Below are positions 8,926 to 10,365 of a stretch of DNA of 10,365 nucleotides, piece after piece. Source of the DNA: Ophiocordyceps camponoti-saundersi (nom. inval.). Its lineage: Eukaryota > Ascomycota > Sordariomycetes > Hypocreales > Ophiocordycipitaceae. The DNA is taken from assembly GCA_003339415.1 (NCBI GenBank), contig PDHQ01000718.1, positions 1 through 10,365 of the forward strand, read 5' to 3'. Every line of letters starts with the position of its first letter. The first letter of the stretch is position 1. A model generated the notes under the pieces. It worked only from the letters and a program-made list of their open reading frames with translations. It was not told where the DNA came from and did no database searches. The position numbers were made by a program, and so were the translations under genes.

Positions 8926-9120
8926 AGAGCGACCCCCCCCCTTTTTTATATATTTTTAGGCCTTAAGTTATTAATTTATAAAGATTAATTTCCTAATTAG
9001 GAAAGCTTCCTAATTAGGAAGGCTTAAAAAAGGGGTATATACCTAAGTATATACTATATATAAAGAAAATACGTAGCTATATACCTAAGGGTTAAGTAAT
9101 ATATACCCGGAGGCCGGGGA
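8926..9120. other. non-coding stretch with poly-C, palindromes and short repeats
   Basis: A C9 tract (8934-8942) runs into T6. Two adjacent palindromes follow at 8989-9021. The motif tatatacctaag occurs twice, at 9036-9047 and 9078-9089, and the first copy is followed at once by another gtatatac. A GC-rich patch cccggaggccgggg lies at about 9106-9120. No gene is visible. Confidence 0.6.
8989..9021. repeat. two tandem 16-bp perfect palindromes
   Basis: tttcctaattaggaaa (8989-9004) and cttcctaattaggaag (9006-9021) are each fully self-complementary and sit one base apart, giving a 17-bp tandem period. The core ttcctaattaggaa is identical in both. Such paired dyads can be binding sites for a dimeric protein; no evidence of that exists here beyond symmetry. 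Confidence 0.85.
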
Positions 9121-9132
9121 GGTACGTATTAG

Positions 9133-9142
9133 TATATATAAG
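9133..9142 (+). promoter_or_regulatory. TATA-like box
   Basis: The sequence tatatataag is followed by cagtacgcacc and then by a pyrimidine-rich run. This is the arrangement of a fungal core promoter or an LTR promoter reading rightwards. It stands in the part of the window that lost fewest CpA. No intact gene lies downstream on +, and in an AT-rich sequence a TATA match alone is weak. Confidence 0.3.
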
Positions 9143-9160
9143 CAGTACGCACCGCCGCTA

Positions 9161-9207
9161 CTATTATCTTTTCCTTATCTTATCTATCTTTTCTTATCTT
9201 TCCTTAT
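9161..9207. promoter_or_regulatory. pyrimidine-rich tract with five GATA cores
   Basis: TATC (GATA on the other strand) occurs at 9165, 9176, 9181, 9185 and 9195 within a C/T-rich run. Four of the five are TTATCT (AGATAA). Fungal GATA factors bind such sites, but the run could equally be a CT-rich leader or low-complexity sequence. It lies about 20 bases after the TATA-like box. Confidence 0.3.
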
Positions 9208-9383
9208 ATTATATAGCACTATTATAACCGACGGTTATTTTCTTTATACGCGCAGAGCGCCTAGCCTAGCCCCGAGCTAGACGCGGTTTTACTATATAGC
9301 GGGGGGTTTTACCTCTTTTAGGAGGGTTTTTCCTACTTAACTTACCGCTAAGGTTCTAGCAGCTACTTCTATAGCCTTTAGAG

Positions 9384-9405
9384 TATTATAATAATAATAA
9401 TAAAA
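9384..9405. repeat. short internal (TAA)n array
   Basis: A short run of ATA/TAA units, about five to six repeats, sits in otherwise non-repetitive sequence. It is the same unit as the terminal arrays, though far shorter. It could be the tail of a truncated LINE copy or a plain microsatellite. Confidence 0.6.
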
Positions 9406-9440
9406 TAAGTTATTATAATAGCTTTAAGATTATTATATAT

Positions 9441-9790
9441 CTAAAGGCTTACTTTTTCCGTTTTTTGTTTATTTTTTAGTTTTCTTATATAAAGCCTACG
9501 CCCTAAGTAATACTTATCTTTACTATTTTTCTTAAAATATATTACTAACGCTCCTTAGAATACCGAAAATAATAGTTTAAAGATTAATAAGGGTCTAAGG
9601 TTGCTATCCGTAACTACGTTTCCTCCTTAGTATAATTATAAATTTTAATAAGCTTTATCTCTTTTATTTAAACTATCTTTTCTAACCTTATTATCTATAA
9701 TATTACCTAACGCTACTAATTAGTATTAGTTAAGCTCTTTATATATATAGAAATTATAGAAAATAGAAATAAGTTTTAAATTATTTATAT
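9441..9790 (-). pseudogene. possible second antisense coding remnant
   Basis: On the - strand, in the frame whose stop is TAG at 9441-9443, open runs of 37 codons (to the stop at 9555-9557) and 23 codons (to the stop at 9627-9629) are followed by a charged stretch near 9650-9718 with few stops. The reading contains KKNSKDKYYLGRRLY and ends Lys-rich. One intact CAA codon survives here (9465-9467). Remaining stops fit mutated Gln. The upstream limit near 9790 is arbitrary, and no ATG exists. I recognise no family. The open run may be favoured simply by T-rich + strand composition, so this is a weak call. Confidence 0.25.

Positions 9791-10365
<575 letters not shown>

Overview
The window looks like a heavily RIP-mutated (repeat-induced point mutation) piece of a filamentous ascomycete (Pezizomycotina) genome. 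CpA and TpG are almost gone on both strands: I count 26 in the whole window where several hundred would be expected from base composition. TpA is everywhere, while CpG and GpC survive in islands. As a result there are only three ATG triplets (one on +, two on -) and a single + strand TGA, and every long reading frame is full of TAA/TAG at former Gln and Trp codons. No intact protein-coding gene is present. AT-richness alone (mitochondrion, bacterium) does not explain this; a C-to-T process acting on CpA on both strands does.

Layout. 1-127 and 10239-10365 are the same 127 bp of pure (TAA)n in the same phase. 128 to about 2700 is AT-rich decayed sequence without an identifiable gene; it holds a weak possible coding remnant (about 494-1270), a cluster of short repeats (1685-1835) and several inverted repeats. 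About 2700-7856 is a full-length or nearly full-length non-LTR retrotransposon of the Tad1 type on the + strand: ORF1 (gag-like, three zinc knuckles) followed by ORF2 (APE-type endonuclease, reverse transcriptase, C-terminal zinc finger, no visible RNase H). Both frames can be followed without an indel, so the element died by transitions only. About 7819-8925 carries a second degenerate coding region on the - strand that I cannot identify; its stop codon overlaps the tail of ORF2. 8926-9440 holds poly-C, two tandem palindromes, a TATA-like box and a GATA-rich pyrimidine tract. About 9441-9790 may hold another - strand coding remnant. 9791-10238 is T/A-rich filler.

How the parts worked. ORF1 would have bound the element RNA. 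ORF2 would have nicked the target and reverse-transcribed the RNA from the nick. Both are now inactivated: zinc ligands have become Tyr and catalytic Asp codons have become Asn. I found no new functional system. The points worth a second look are the extent and context pattern of the RIP, the identical 127-bp termini (which mimic a circular genome or terminal repeats but probably come from the assembly), and the unidentified antisense reading frame.
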